In this document: in pieces, positions 63,373 to 64,000 of the stretch
Layout: each line of letters starts with the position of its first letter
How positions within the stretch are numbered: position 1 is the first letter of the stretch
Origin: Rhizobium sp. BK251
GTDB lineage: Bacteria; Pseudomonadota; Alphaproteobacteria; Rhizobiales; Rhizobiaceae
Direction: 5' to 3'
NCBI RefSeq assembly: GCF_004345245.1
Contig: NZ_SLUQ01000015.1
Coordinates: 62,001 to 126,000, forward strand
Length of the DNA: 64,000 nt
The notes under the pieces: generated by a model
Databases searched by the model: none
What the model saw: only the letters and a program-made list of their open reading frames with translations
Told to the model about the DNA's origin: nothing
Position numbers and translations under genes: made by a program

Positions 63373-64000
63373 TGTTCGCCTTCGGATTGGGCGGGCTCGG
63401 CCAGAAGCCGCTCCCTGAGGAATGTGAATGGACGGCTTATGTCGGCAACGAGGGCGCCTCGCGCGCCGACCGGATCCCGCCTGTCTAGCGCATCCACCAT
63501 GGCGCGGTGGTAGTAGGCGACGTCGCGCGTCTCGTCGCTCGCTACCGCCTGGGAGAAGGCATAGGCGGCGTAGCGCGTGCAGGGACCGGATTGAAGCCAT
63601 AGGCTCTCGATCATCGGAATGAGAACCGAGGAACCGCTGCAGCGATAGATCTGGAAGTGGAATTTCTGGTTCAGCGTCGCCTCGCGATCGAAATCGCCGC
63701 GCTGGCTGAGCGAACGCACCTCGTCCCACTCGGCCAGTACATCCCGGACGAGCATGAGCTCCCGCTGGGTCATGCGCAATGTCGCAAGGGCGACTGCCTC
63801 GCCCTCGATGAGGATGCGCGTGCGCAGCAGGTCATCGAGGCGTTCCAGCGTGACCGGCGGAACGCGCACCGACCGGTTGGGCATCGCTTCGACCGCCTTT
63901 TCGCTAATCAGGCGCCCGAGCGCCTCGCGCACCGGCATGGTGCTCGTCATCATCTGGTCGGCGAGGCCCCTGATGGTGAGCACCTGGCTCGGCTCGAAGA
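63369..64000 (-). CDS. GntR-family (FCD type) regulator, truncated at the window edge
   Basis: The first residues lie beyond position 64000: the frame continues through FEPSQVLTIRGLADQMMTSTMPVREALGRL, which is the middle of a GntR winged helix. The remaining FCD domain (HFQIYRCSGSSVLIPMIESLWLQSGP) resembles the GntR protein at 56159-56845. It is the first known gene of the unit with the DUF3830, TIGR04076 and aldo/keto reductase genes, with 4-nt overlaps throughout. Confidence 0.85.
   Translation of the reverse strand, partial: FEPSQVLTIRGLADQMMTSTMPVREALGRLISEKAVEAMPNRSVRVPPVTLERLDDLLRTRILIEGEAVALATLRMTQRELMLVRDVLAEWDEVRSLSQRGDFDREATLNQKFHFQIYRCSGSSVLIPMIESLWLQSGPCTRYAAYAFSQAVASDETRDVAYYHRAMVDALDRRDPVGARGALVADISRPFTFLRERLLAEPAQSEGEQ

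Overview
The window looks like an accessory replicon (megaplasmid or chromid) of a rhizobial alpha-proteobacterium of the Rhizobium/Sinorhizobium/Agrobacterium type. The evidence is the alpha-proteobacterial biotin set (divergent bioR, BioR boxes, bioBFDAZ with the KAS III-like bioZ), high GC, many complete ABC uptake systems each beside its own regulator, and small conserved proteins of rhizobial type. No rRNA, tRNA, CRISPR array, insertion sequence, replication or conjugation gene was recognised.

Layout. 1-3.2 kb: an AraC regulator, a 71-aa conserved small protein, a stretch with three successive hairpins, and an exported protein of unknown function. 3.4-9.3 kb: bioR and the bioBFDAZ operon, with translationally coupled genes and two BioR boxes in the divergent promoter. 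9.3-13.5 kb: an alpha/beta hydrolase, a DUF2161 nuclease-fold protein, an atypical SDR, about 1 kb with no intact gene, and an exported PGAP1-like hydrolase. 13.8-15.9 kb: a LysR regulator followed by a divergent S-adenosylhomocysteinase-like enzyme. 16.2-20.4 kb: a siderophore/cobalamin-type ABC importer in an operon with a 432-aa protein of unknown function. 20.5-28.2 kb: a LacI regulator, a sugar ABC importer and a glycoside-hydrolase-like enzyme, with two matching LacI-type operators.

28.3-48.0 kb is the most unusual block. A minus-strand operon (MarR regulator, fused Dpp-type ATPase, binding protein, two permeases, M14-type carboxypeptidase) sits head-to-head with a MalT-like LuxR regulator. 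That regulator is followed by a second full peptide-type ABC importer, a hydantoinase/oxoprolinase A-like protein and two tandem DUF917 paralogs. This reads as uptake and breakdown of a small amide, peptide or hydantoin-like nutrient whose identity the sequence does not give.

48.1-54.5 kb: an organosulfur operon (ssuACB-like transporter, two LLM flavin monooxygenases, a phytanoyl-CoA dioxygenase-family protein). 54.7-64.0 kb: minus-strand catabolic cassettes for amines or amino acids: a FAD oxidase, a GntR regulator, a polar amino acid permease and binding protein without an ATPase, and a SufS-like PLP enzyme without the desulfurase cysteine. They are followed by a LivK-type binding protein, an aldo/keto reductase, a TIGR04076 protein, a DUF3830 protein and a second GntR regulator cut by the window edge.
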